14,350 bases of DNA from Brevundimonas sp. UBA2388 (GTDB taxonomy: Bacteria; Pseudomonadota; Alphaproteobacteria; Caulobacterales; Caulobacteraceae), in NCBI GenBank assembly GCA_002343425.1, contig DDSO01000082.1, forward strand, positions 1 to 14,350, written 5' to 3'. The notes under the pieces are model-generated. The model was not told where the DNA came from, made no database searches, and saw only the letters and a list, made by a program, of their open reading frames with translations. The translations under genes were made by a program, and so were the position numbers. The first letter of the stretch is position 1; the number at the start of each line of letters is the position of its first letter. Below are positions 1 to 5,887 of the stretch, one piece after another.

Positions 1-87
1 CGGCGCCGCCCCAGCCTGCGCGAACAACAGGCGCAGGGCGCCACTCTGTCGCCCTTCATGGCCTCGGCCTACGCTGCGGCGGAATGA
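1..87 (+). CDS. 3' end of an unidentified protein-coding gene (partial)
   Basis: The reading frame is open from the first base and ends at the TGA at 85-87. It shows 28 residues, beginning RRRPSLREQQAQG and ending SAYAAAE. The GC-rich codon choice resembles that of the neighbouring genes, which supports real coding. The visible tail has no recognisable domain, so no function is assigned. No hairpin lies directly after the stop; the next element is a promoter-like sequence starting at 93. The alternative is that this is a chance open frame, which cannot be excluded with so few codons. Confidence 0.5.
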   Translation, partial: RRRPSLREQQAQGATLSPFMASAYAAAE

Positions 88-92
88 GCCCT

Positions 93-121
93 TTGCAGAC
101 GGCGGCGACGCGGCCCATATT
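93..121 (+). promoter_or_regulatory. Candidate housekeeping promoter for the leader RNA
   Basis: TTGCAG at 93-98 and CATATT at 116-121 are separated by exactly 17 bases. Each matches four of six positions of the sigma-70 type consensus. Transcription would start near 128, about 30 bases before the GTG of the micro-ORF at 159. Spacing and position fit well, but in GC-rich alphaproteobacteria such matches are only suggestive. Confidence 0.35.
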
Positions 122-142
122 CAGGGTGTTCGTTCAACAACT

Positions 143-159
143 GAAAGGAGGTGATCCAG
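143..159 (+). promoter_or_regulatory. Hyper-extended Shine-Dalgarno sequence
   Basis: The 17 bases GAAAGGAGGTGATCCAG are the exact reverse complement of the usual bacterial 16S rRNA 3' end, CUGGAUCACCUCCUUUC. Normal ribosome binding sites match only 4 to 7 of these bases. The GGAGG core (147-151) is 7 bases from the GTG at 159, which is ideal spacing. The extended match even includes the G of the start codon. It decides the start of the micro-ORF and implies very strong, or deliberately sticky, 30S binding. Confidence 0.7.
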
Positions 160-224
160 TGTCTCATTGTCATCAATCGCGTGCGGTGGCCGCGAACCTG
201 GGCCTCGTGGAGGTTCAGTCCTGA
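159..224 (+). CDS. 21-residue micro-ORF, candidate leader peptide
   Basis: This GTG-started frame begins MSHCHQSRAVAAN and ends VEVQS before TGA at 222-224. It lies at ideal distance from a Shine-Dalgarno sequence complementary to nearly the whole 16S tail, which is the main reason to believe it is translated. The peptide has one Cys flanked by two His, then a neutral, mildly hydrophobic half. It has no signal peptide and no run of one amino acid as in classical biosynthetic attenuator peptides. It sits between a promoter-like element and an intrinsic terminator, and the next gene is a drug-efflux transporter. It may therefore be a regulatory leader peptide or the product of a short independent mRNA. 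I do not recognise it as a named family, and its function is unknown. Confidence 0.5.
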   Translation: MSHCHQSRAVAANLGLVEVQS

Positions 225-309
225 ATTGATGATGCGCTACGCCCCTTGGGCTATTTGAGCGCCTTTCAGGCTGCGGTCCGACTGCATTAGACGCGGTCAG
301 ACAATGTTG

Positions 310-343
310 GGGCCGTCGGAGCGATCCGGCGGCCCTTTCCTTT
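310..343 (+). terminator. Strong intrinsic terminator before the MFS gene
   Basis: An 11-base stem pairs 310-320 with 325-335 (one G-U pair) and is closed by a GCGA tetraloop at 321-324. It is followed by the T-rich run TTTCCTTT at 336-343. Transcription starting near 128 would give an RNA of roughly 215 bases. Its place between the micro-ORF and the transporter gene allows either a separate short transcript or attenuation of the transporter. Confidence 0.8.
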
Positions 344-422
344 GTGCGGACCGCACCGCACTGCAACAGGAATTGTCGCTCCGAAGGTTGCGGTTCGCGA
401 CCTATCGGCGCATCTGGCCCGC

Positions 423-1682
423 ATGACCTCCCCGACGACAGACGCCGCGCCCGCCCGGACCAAGGGGCCGGGCTTCCCCGAGTTCGTCTGCATGATCGCC
501 CTGATGATGGCGCTGAACGCCCTGGCCATCGACTCCATGCTGCCCGCCCTGCCGGCCATCGGCGACGCGCTGGGCGTGACCTCGGAGAACAGCCGGCAGT
601 GGGTCATCACCGCCTATCTGCTCGGCTTCGGCGTGACCCAGATCATCTACGGTCCGCTGGCCGACCGGTTCGGCCGCAAGCCGGTTCTGATGGTCGGCCT
701 GGCCCTCTATGTCCTGTTCAGCGTGCTCGCGGCCTTCTCGCCGACGTTCGAACTGCTGATCGCCGCGCGGGTCGGCACAGGGATCGGCGCCGCCGCCCTG
801 CGCGTGCTGGCCGTGTCGATCGTCCGCGACCGCTATTCCGGGCGGACCATGGCCCGGGTCATGTCGCTGAGCTTCCTGGTCTTCCTCGGCGTGCCCATCC
901 TGGCCCCGGCGCTGGGCCAGCTGATCCTGACCGTGGCGCCCTGGCCCTGGGTGTTCGGCGTGCTCGCCGTCGGCGGCGCCGCCTTCGCGATCTGGGCCGC
1001 CATCCGCCTGCCCGAGACGCTCCATCCCGAAAACAGAATGCCGATCCAGGTCGGCCGCATCGCCTCGGCCTTCCGCGAGGCCCTGAGCAACCGGCAGTCG
1101 ATGGGCTATACCCTGGCCATTACCGCCATCTCGGGGGCCCTGTTCGGCTTCATCAACTCCAGCCAGCAGATCTTCTTCGACGTCTTCCACGAGCCGCAGC
1201 TGTTCACGGTCGTGTTCGGCGCGGTCGCCGGCGGCATCGCCGTGGCGTCGCTGCTGAACGCGCGGCTGGTGGAGAAGCTGGGATCACGGCTGATCTCGCA
1301 CACGGCCCTGCTGGGCTTCATCACCTTCTCGGCCATCCATGCGGCGGTGGCGATCACCGGGCATGAGACAATCTGGACCTTCGCGGTACTTCAGGCCCTG
1401 ACCATGTTCTGCTTCGGTTTCATCGCCGGCAATTTCGGCGCGATGGCGATGGAGCCGATGGGCCATATCGCCGGCACGGCGTCTTCGGCCCAGGGGTTCA
1501 TCTCCACGACCTTCGGGGCCTCGCTGGGTTTCCTGATCGGTCAGCAGTTCAACGGCTCGGCCGCCCCCATGACCATCGGCTTCGTCGCCCTGGGTCTGGC
1601 GGCGCTGGCAAGCGTCCTGTTCGCCGAGCGCGGACGGCTGTTCAAGGCGCGCAACCGGCCCCCGGTTTTGGCGCCCTCTTGA
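423..1682 (+). CDS. Bcr/CflA-family MFS multidrug efflux transporter
   Basis: This inner-membrane proton-driven drug exporter of the DHA1 type has 419 residues, the usual length, with about 12 hydrophobic segments. The first transmembrane helix (about residues 21-41) contains D37 in the family pattern IDSMLPALP. The MFS motif A follows at residues 77-86 (GPLADRFGRK). After it comes the stretch RVGTGIGAAALRVLAVSIVRDR, a Bcr/CflA hallmark, here cited only as residues starting near R120. The frame is open upstream to a TTG at 342, but that would overlap the terminator; ATG 423 gives a normal N-terminus. No good Shine-Dalgarno precedes 423. Substrates of this family include bicyclomycin, chloramphenicol and sulfonamides in other bacteria, and the substrate here is unknown. 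The leader with terminator just upstream suggests regulated expression. Confidence 0.88.
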   Translation: MTSPTTDAAPARTKGPGFPEFVCMIALMMALNALAIDSMLPALPAIGDALGVTSENSRQWVITAYLLGFGVTQIIYGPLADRFGRKPVLMVGLALYVLFSVLAAFSPTFELLIAARVGTGIGAAALRVLAVSIVRDRYSGRTMARVMSLSFLVFLGVPILAPALGQLILTVAPWPWVFGVLAVGGAAFAIWAAIRLPETLHPENRMPIQVGRIASAFREALSNRQSMGYTLAITAISGALFGFINSSQQIFFDVFHEPQLFTVVFGAVAGGIAVASLLNARLVEKLGSRLISHTALLGFITFSAIHAAVAITGHETIWTFAVLQALTMFCFGFIAGNFGAMAMEPMGHIAGTASSAQGFISTTFGASLGFLIGQQFNGSAAPMTIGFVALGLAALASVLFAERGRLFKARNRPPVLAPS

Positions 1683-1691
1683 TCTTTTTGC

Positions 1692-1716
1692 CCTGCCGGG
1701 GCGTTGTCCCGGCGGG
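1692..1716. repeat. Hairpin directly after the MFS gene
   Basis: CCTGCCGGG (1692-1700) pairs with CCCGGCGGG (1708-1716), one G-U pair included, around a 7-base loop. It begins 9 bases after the stop codon. It has T residues before it and A residues after it, so it is not a canonical intrinsic terminator on the + strand; it may stabilise the mRNA 3' end. Confidence 0.4.
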
Positions 1717-1726
1717 AAACAAACCC

Positions 1727-1761
1727 GGCCGGACCGACCGCACAAGGTCGGCGGGGCCTTT
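1727..1761 (+). terminator. Possible weak terminator before the aminopeptidase gene
   Basis: CCGACC (1734-1739) pairs with GGTCGG (1746-1751) around a GCACAA loop. GGCC at 1727-1730 can add four pairs with 1755-1758 across an internal loop. Only three T residues follow (1759-1761). It would separate the transporter from the aminopeptidase, but the T run is short. Confidence 0.3.
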
Positions 1762-1776
1762 GGTCAAGGACGCTCA

Positions 1777-3744
1777 ATGATCCGCAAGCTTGGAATGGTC
1801 TCCACAATCGCGCTCGCCGCGGCCCTGGGCGGTTGCGCCATGATGCCGGGCTTTGGTTCGGGCTTCGGCCCGGGGTCGGACATGCCGCCGGTCGCGGCCC
1901 CGGCGACGGCGCCGATCCAGTATGTGCGCGACGTCCATTCCCATGCGCGACCCGAGATCGCCCGGGTCAAACACATCGCCCTCGACCTGACCACCGACTT
2001 CGCGACCGGCACCCTGTCGGGCACGGCGGCGCTGGACATCACGGCCGAGTCGGGCGCGACCGAGATCATTCTCGACGTCCGCAACCTCGACATCCAGGAG
2101 GTGCGGGACGCGTCGGGCGCTCCGCTGCAGTTCCGGACCGGCGCTGAATCCCCGCACATGGGCCAGCCGCTGACCATCCGCTTCCCGGCCTTCGCCGCCG
2201 GCGAACAGCGCCGGATCATCATCCGCTACGCCACCCGGCCAGACGCCGCCGCCCTGCAATGGCTGACCCCGGCCCAGACCGCCGGCGGCCAACAGCCCTA
2301 TATGTTCAGCCAGGGCCAGGCGATCCTGACCCGGACCTGGATACCCACCCAGGACAGCCCCGGCATCCGCCAGACCTGGGACGCCCGCATCACCGCGCCG
2401 TCCACCCTGAAGGTGGTGATGAGCGCCGAGGGCCTGACCACCAGCGGCGAGGCCGCCGGGCCCGGCATGACGGCCTGGCGGTTCCGCATGACCAATCCGG
2501 TGCCGCCCTATCTGATCGCCATCGGCGTCGGCGACGTCGCCTTCCAGGCCATCGACGAGCGCACCGGGGTCTGGACCGAGCCCTCGATGCTGGCCGCCGC
2601 CCATGCCGAAATGGTCCCGACTGCCGAGATGGTCGATGAGGCCGAGGCGCTCTACGGCCCCTATCTCTGGGGTCGCTACGATCTGCTGATCCTGCCGCCC
2701 AGCTTCCCGTTCGGCGGCATGGAAAACCCGCGCCTGACCTTCGCCACCCCGACCATCATCGCCGGCGACCAGTCGCTGGTCTCACTGGTGGCGCACGAGC
2801 TGGCGCACAGCTGGTCGGGCAACCTCGTCACCAACGCCACCTGGGACGACTTCTGGCTCAACGAGGGCTTCACCGTCTATTTCGAGAACCGGATCATGGA
2901 GGCGGTCTATGGGCCGGAGCGCGCCCTGATGCTGCGCTCGCTCGGCTGGGGCGATCTCCAGTCCACCTTGGCCGACCTGCCCGCCGCCGACACCCGACTG
3001 AAGCTCGACCTGGCCGGGCGCGACCCCGACGAGGGCCTGACCGACGTCGCCTATGAGAAGGGCGCGGCCTTCCTGAACACGATCGAACGCATCGTCGGCC
3101 GGGAGCGGTTCGACGCCTGGCTGAAGGGCTATTTCGAGCGCAACGCCTTCCGGCCTATGACCACCGAGATGTTCCTCGAGGACATCCGCACCCATCTGGT
3201 CACGACCCGCGCCCTGGAAGACCAGCTGATGATGGACGCCTGGATTTATCAGCCGGGCATGCCGTCGAACTGGGTCCCGCCGGTGTCGGGCGCCTTTGCG
3301 CCGGTCGACGAAGCGGCCCGGTCGTTCCACGCTGGCGGTCCGGCCTCGGCCATCGCATGGTCCGGCTGGTCGACCCAGGAGCGCCAGCGCTTCCTGGCCT
3401 GGCGGCCCGAGGGCCGCGCCGCGGGTTCCGACTGGCTGACCCCGGCCCAGCTGGCGGATCTGGAGGCGACACTGAAGCTGCGCGAGGAGGGCAATGCCGA
3501 GGTCGTCTTCGCCTGGCTGCAGATCGCGGTCCAGCACCGCTACCAGCCGGCCGTGCCGACGCTGGAGCGATTCCTGACCACCATGGGCCGGCGCAAATTC
3601 GTCCTGCCGCTGTTCACCAGCCTGTGGGCCGAGAGCGACTGGGGCCGGGCCATCGCCACCCCCCTCTACGCCCGCGCTCGCCCCGGCTATCACCCGGTGA
3701 CGACCAATTCGGTCGATGCCGTGGTGGGACGGCCCGCCGCCTGA
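1777..3744 (+). CDS. M1-family zinc aminopeptidase (leukotriene A4 hydrolase-like), lipoprotein
   Basis: This metallopeptidase removes N-terminal amino acids from peptides. The 655 residues start with a lipoprotein signal; its lipobox LGGC puts the lipidated cysteine at residue 20, followed by Ala, so the mature protein should be anchored in the outer membrane facing the periplasm. The exopeptidase motif GGMEN is at 313-317. The zinc site HELAH is at 340-344 with the third ligand E363 exactly 18 residues later (NEGF). The catalytic tyrosine in the YEKG motif is Y426. The remaining C-terminal third fits the helical LTA4H C-terminal domain. AAGGA at 1766-1770, six bases before ATG, supports the start. 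Known relatives are called LTA4H-like or cold-active aminopeptidases. Epoxide hydrolase activity is not implied, and natural substrates are unknown. Transcription with the MFS gene is possible, but two hairpins lie between them. Confidence 0.93.
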   Translation: MIRKLGMVSTIALAAALGGCAMMPGFGSGFGPGSDMPPVAAPATAPIQYVRDVHSHARPEIARVKHIALDLTTDFATGTLSGTAALDITAESGATEIILDVRNLDIQEVRDASGAPLQFRTGAESPHMGQPLTIRFPAFAAGEQRRIIIRYATRPDAAALQWLTPAQTAGGQQPYMFSQGQAILTRTWIPTQDSPGIRQTWDARITAPSTLKVVMSAEGLTTSGEAAGPGMTAWRFRMTNPVPPYLIAIGVGDVAFQAIDERTGVWTEPSMLAAAHAEMVPTAEMVDEAEALYGPYLWGRYDLLILPPSFPFGGMENPRLTFATPTIIAGDQSLVSLVAHELAHSWSGNLVTNATWDDFWLNEGFTVYFENRIMEAVYGPERALMLRSLGWGDLQSTLADLPAADTRLKLDLAGRDPDEGLTDVAYEKGAAFLNTIERIVGRERFDAWLKGYFERNAFRPMTTEMFLEDIRTHLVTTRALEDQLMMDAWIYQPGMPSNWVPPVSGAFAPVDEAARSFHAGGPASAIAWSGWSTQERQRFLAWRPEGRAAGSDWLTPAQLADLEATLKLREEGNAEVVFAWLQIAVQHRYQPAVPTLERFLTTMGRRKFVLPLFTSLWAESDWGRAIATPLYARARPGYHPVTTNSVDAVVGRPAA

Positions 3745-3758
3745 GGCTGCCGCCGGTC

Positions 3759-3799
3759 GGTTCATCACGAAGGACACTTCGTGCCCTTTGTGATGAACC
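3759..3799. repeat. Long inverted repeat between aminopeptidase and hpd
   Basis: GGTTCATCAC (3759-3768) and GTGATGAACC (3790-3799) form a perfect 10-base inverted repeat starting 14 bases after the aminopeptidase stop. A competing inner hairpin exists: CACGAAG (3766-3772) with CTTCGTG (3777-3783) around GACA. No T run follows. It could be a non-canonical terminator or 3'-end stabiliser, or a DNA operator for hpd. Confidence 0.5.
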
Positions 3800-3843
3800 C
3801 ACGCCTCTCCGACCTGCTCCCCTCTCTGTGACTTCCCCCAGCC

Positions 3844-3872
3844 TTGGCTTCCGCCCTTCAGGCCACTAGGTT
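3844..3872 (+). promoter_or_regulatory. Candidate hpd promoter
   Basis: TTGGCT (3844-3849) and TAGGTT (3867-3872) are 17 bases apart, and transcription would start about 45 bases before the hpd ATG. The match to consensus is partial. A separate promoter is plausible because hpd lies 179 bases after the preceding gene, beyond the inverted repeat. Confidence 0.28.
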
Positions 3873-3923
3873 CCGCCCGACAAACGGCGGCCAACGCCGA
3901 CACGCGCTTTCAGGAGACGCCCC

Positions 3924-5027
3924 ATGCACGACGCGCCCCAAACCGACGCGGCCGCCCGCCTCGACAAGGAAAACCCGCTCGGCGTCGACGGCTTCGAGTT
4001 CGTGGAGTTCACCGGTCCGGATCCCGCGGCCATGGTCGCCCGGCTGGAGCTGATGGGTTTCACCGCCACCCATGTGAACCCGGCCAATGACGTCGTGCGC
4101 CTGAAGCAGGGCGACATCACCCTGCTGGTCCACCGCTCGCCCAAGGGTCAGGCCGCCGACTTCGCGGCCGAGCACGGCCCCTCGGCCAACGGCATGGCCT
4201 TCCGCGTCCGTGATGCGAAATCGGCCTTCGAGGGCGCGGTGTCGCGCGGCGCCAAGCCGGCCGAAGGGCACGACGGCGGTGCCCTGGCCGGCGGCTATGC
4301 CTATGTGCTGCAGGGCATCGGCGGCTCGCTGCTCTACATCATCGACGCCTATGGCGAGGCCGGCTCCCTCTATGAGGGCTGGGACGAGATCGAGGGCTGG
4401 GAGGAGTCCGAGCGCAAGAATTCGGTCGGCCTGTTCAGTCTCGACCACCTGACCCACAACGTCCGGCGCGGCCAGATGCGGACCTGGTCCGGCTTCTACG
4501 GCGACGTCTTCGCCTTCGAGGAGCAGAAATATTTCAACATCAAGGGCAAGGCGACCGGCCTGCTGTCCCAGGCCATGATCGCGCCCGACCGCGCCATCCG
4601 CATCCCCCTGAACGAGAGCCAGGACGACAGCTCCCAGATCGAGGAATTCCTCCGCCGCTACAACGGCGAGGGCATCCAGCACATCGCCCTGGCCACCGAC
4701 AACATCTTCGAGACGGTCGAGGAGCTGAAGCGTCGCGGCATCCCCTTCCAGGATACGATCGAGACCTATTTCGACCTGATCGACAAACGTCTGCCGGGCC
4801 ACGGCGAGGACGTGGCCCGCATGCGGCTGAACCGCATCCTGATCGACGGCTCGGACGAGGACGGCCTGCTGCTGCAGATCTTCACCCAGGACACCTTCGG
4901 TCCGATCTTCTTCGAGATCATCCAGCGCAAGGGCAACCAGGCGTTCGGCGAGGGCAATTTCCAGGCCCTGTTCGACTCCATCGAGCTGGACCAGATCCGG
5001 CGCGGCGTCATCAAGGTGGATGCCTAA
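3924..5027 (+). CDS. hpd: 4-hydroxyphenylpyruvate dioxygenase
   Basis: This cytoplasmic Fe(II) enzyme converts 4-hydroxyphenylpyruvate and O2 to homogentisate and CO2, the second step of tyrosine (and, via tyrosine, phenylalanine) breakdown. The 367 residues form two vicinal-oxygen-chelate halves. The iron ligands can be placed by family comparison: H175 in DHLTHNV, H253 in GIQHIA and E331 in FFEIIQRKG. The C-terminal segment GEGNFQALFDSIELDQIRRG is the usual family ending. AGGAG at 3912-3916, seven bases before ATG, supports the start. The next pathway genes (homogentisate dioxygenase, maleylacetoacetate isomerase, fumarylacetoacetase) are not in the window. Homogentisate can also feed pyomelanin formation when later steps are slow. 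The identification is secure. Confidence 0.97.
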   Translation: MHDAPQTDAAARLDKENPLGVDGFEFVEFTGPDPAAMVARLELMGFTATHVNPANDVVRLKQGDITLLVHRSPKGQAADFAAEHGPSANGMAFRVRDAKSAFEGAVSRGAKPAEGHDGGALAGGYAYVLQGIGGSLLYIIDAYGEAGSLYEGWDEIEGWEESERKNSVGLFSLDHLTHNVRRGQMRTWSGFYGDVFAFEEQKYFNIKGKATGLLSQAMIAPDRAIRIPLNESQDDSSQIEEFLRRYNGEGIQHIALATDNIFETVEELKRRGIPFQDTIETYFDLIDKRLPGHGEDVARMRLNRILIDGSDEDGLLLQIFTQDTFGPIFFEIIQRKGNQAFGEGNFQALFDSIELDQIRRGVIKVDA

Positions 5028-5205
5028 GCCGCCGTCATGGCTCCCTTACCTCGGCCCGCTGCTCGCGGCCGGGGTCGGGGCGGCGGTCGGCGAGTACGGC
5101 CTCGGCGGGGGGTTCTGGACAGTGCTGATCGCGGCGCTGGTCGGCGGGTTCGCGCCGATCGTGGGGTACCGCGTGTGGAAGTGGCGGTTTCAGCGGCGGG
5201 GGTAG
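5020..5205 (+). CDS. Small two-helix membrane protein of unknown function
   Basis: The 61-residue frame starts at an ATG that overlaps the last 8 bases of hpd (hpd stop 5025-5027). This is an arrangement typical of translational coupling. AAGG at 5013-5016 inside hpd lies close before the ATG. Two hydrophobic, glycine- and alanine-rich segments (about residues 8-25 and 31-48) flank a short acidic turn (GEYGLGGG). The chain ends in a basic tail (WKWRFQRRG), which by the positive-inside rule places the C-terminus in the cytoplasm. I recognise no family. It could be a spurious frame, but the overlap, the hydrophobic pattern and the charged end favour a real gene. It converges on the next - strand gene with 8 bases between the stops. 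Confidence 0.5.
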   Translation: MPKPPSWLPYLGPLLAAGVGAAVGEYGLGGGFWTVLIAALVGGFAPIVGYRVWKWRFQRRG

Positions 5206-5213
5206 GGCTGGCT

Positions 5214-5771
5214 TCAGGATGCGGGGGTCGGCGTCAACGGCCCCCAGCACGCCAGTAGCGCCGATACCGCGTCATGCCCCCAACGACTGTAGTCGTTGCC
5301 TCCGGCCACCTCCACCGAGGCATAGGAACCGTCATCGGTCTCGGACGCGAACGCCAGACGGGTCGAGAAGCCGTCCTTCCTTGTCGGCGACATCGGCAGG
5401 GCCGCGCCGGGCTCGCCGCCATGAGCGACGGATGGCATCGGCCGGACCCGTATCGGCGGCAAGGTCGCGAAAGACAGCGCGATCGTTCGCAACGCGGGAC
5501 AGGCGTCGGAGTGGATGGTTTCAGCGCCTCTTTCGGAAGTTCGCGTCGCCGTCCACGAGCGGCTTTCCAGCTCCGCCCCGGTTCGCGCGTAAACGGGTAG
5601 TCCCGCTTCGATGACGATCGAATAAGCGATTGTGTGCGGTCGGTCTTCGGCGACCGATATGGTCACCAACCGGTCGGAAAATATCTGGCGATCCTGCGCG
5701 CCCGCAATGACTGGCGCGCTCACCAGCACCGCGAGGAAGCCTAGTCGGACGAAGCTGCGGCAGGCCATCAT
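5214..5771 (-). CDS. Secreted protein of unknown function
   Basis: The 185 residues begin with a clear Sec signal peptide: a basic start (CRSFVR), a hydrophobic core LGFLAVLVSAPV and a likely cleavage site after AGA before QDRQ. The mature part of about 160 residues has no recognised domain. It contains two cysteines (in DACPAL and LLACWG) that could form a disulfide in the periplasm. GAGGAG at 5775-5780 lies only three bases before the first of two adjacent ATG codons and six before the second (5768), so the second ATG may be the true start. Codon use looks less extreme in GC than that of the neighbours, which may mean a younger or poorly conserved gene. No operon partner is visible. Confidence 0.65.
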   Translation of the reverse strand: MMACRSFVRLGFLAVLVSAPVIAGAQDRQIFSDRLVTISVAEDRPHTIAYSIVIEAGLPVYARTGAELESRSWTATRTSERGAETIHSDACPALRTIALSFATLPPIRVRPMPSVAHGGEPGAALPMSPTRKDGFSTRLAFASETDDGSYASVEVAGGNDYSRWGHDAVSALLACWGPLTPTPAS

Positions 5772-5846
5772 CGGCTCCTCTTCGGGCCGGGCACGATGCC
5801 ATCAACGGAGTGTGGTTGCCACTTCCCACGGGAGGCGATGGAACGC

Positions 5847-5875
5847 CTTGTCATCGCGGCGTCCGGGATGACAAG
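5847..5875. repeat. Palindromic hairpin downstream of dnaE2
   Basis: CTTGTCATC (5847-5855) pairs perfectly with GATGACAAG (5867-5875). Inside, CGG 5857-5859 can pair with CCG 5863-5865. It starts 13 bases past the dnaE2 stop on the - strand. No T run follows on that strand, so it is an mRNA 3'-end hairpin, a factor-dependent stop, or a dispersed REP-like palindrome. Only one copy is present in the window. Confidence 0.5.
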
Positions 5876-5887
5876 AACCGGGTTCCC

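Larger units (their letters stand above)
141..290 (+). other. Structured leader RNA with alternative pairings
   Basis: Several complementary segments lie in this stretch. CTGAAAGG at 141-148, which contains the first half of the ribosome binding site, is exactly complementary to CCTTTCAG at 262-269. A local hairpin is formed by GCGCT 234-238 with AGCGC 258-262, enclosing GCCC 241-244 with GGGC 248-251. The two pairings compete at base 262 and adjoin. A further segment, TCCGACTGC at 277-285, can pair with the 5' arm of the terminator (312-320) with one mismatch and so could act as an antiterminator. This is the architecture expected of a ribosome-controlled switch. The pairings are read from sequence only, with no energies calculated. 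Confidence 0.4.

Noticed and set aside
143..159. A fragment of a 16S rRNA gene on the - strand
   Set aside because: Only the 17-base tail matches; the flanking bases (160 onward and before 143) do not resemble the rest of 16S, and the spacing to a GTG fits a Shine-Dalgarno.
342..422. Upstream extension of the MFS gene to a TTG at 342
   Set aside because: It would start inside the terminator T run and add residues atypical for the family; ATG 423 gives a normal N-terminus.
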